From a virus: 21,097 nucleotides of DNA. Positions 21,095 through 21,097 of this stretch are shown piece after piece. The notes under the pieces were generated by a model that ran no database searches, was not told the DNA's origin, and was given only the letters and a program-made list of their open reading frames with translations. How positions within the stretch are numbered: position 1 is the first letter of the stretch; every line of letters starts with the position of its first letter. Position numbers and translations under genes: made by a program. The DNA is taken from positions 1 through 21,097 of IMG/VR virus record IMGVR_UViG_3300002144_000188; one strand, given 5' to 3'.

Positions 21095-21097
21095 ACT

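Noticed and set aside
1-21097. tRNA genes, CRISPR arrays, insertion sequences or integrase/attachment sites
   Set aside because: None seen; there is almost no intergenic space, no spaced repeats and no transposase or integrase product.

Overview
The window looks like part of a T4-like marine myovirus genome (cyanophage or pelagiphage-like tailed phage). Genes are tightly packed, often sharing a TAATG or ATGA stop/start junction. All are on the minus strand except one at the right edge. There are no tRNAs, insertion sequences or CRISPR arrays. The gene set is class Ia ribonucleotide reductase with glutaredoxin, a phage serine hydroxymethyltransferase, NfU-type Fe-S scaffold, PD-(D/E)XK nuclease, pectate-lyase-fold tail spike, PAAR and M15 peptidase proteins, and small Lys/Arg-rich proteins. 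Late promoters resemble the T4/marine-phage NATAAATA box. The host cannot be named from this window; no photosynthesis genes are seen.

Layout in minus-strand transcription order (right to left). 20245-16684: five genes including a Pol-beta-like nucleotidyltransferase and a protein with ligase-like adenylation motifs. 16596-16282: a self-contained unit for a small Ala/Thr/Gly/Val-rich protein, with late promoter, 5' hairpin and a strong terminator. 16199-12856: late genes including an XhlA/holin-like membrane protein, two protamine-like basic paralogues, several short proteins with similar N-termini, and an acidic core-like protein that may be joined to the next ORF by a -1 frameshift. 12791-7337: NfU-like, nuclease, tail spike, a conserved unknown, nrdA. 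7276-5604: nrdB, glutaredoxin, Sm-like protein. 5563-3047: a late cassette of two M15-type peptidase proteins, one with a PAAR-like tip, flanking a structural protein. 2982-1: HAD phosphatase, small proteins, glyA and four small unknowns, the last cut by the window edge. 20330-21094 (+): a class 3 lipase, divergently transcribed.

Two promoter classes divide the genes. Three sigma70-like promoters (near 3036, 7328 and 12836) precede nucleotide and Fe-S metabolism genes, and each carries an inverted repeat on the core promoter. NATAAATA-type boxes precede virion and lysis-like genes. This suggests metabolic genes early and particle genes late. The most interesting signals are the A_AAA_AAG frameshift site at 13197-13203, the family of N-termini resembling T4 capsid-targeting sequences, the PAAR-M15 cassette with a shared 33-residue module, the paired nucleotidyltransferase-fold proteins, and the promoter dyads.
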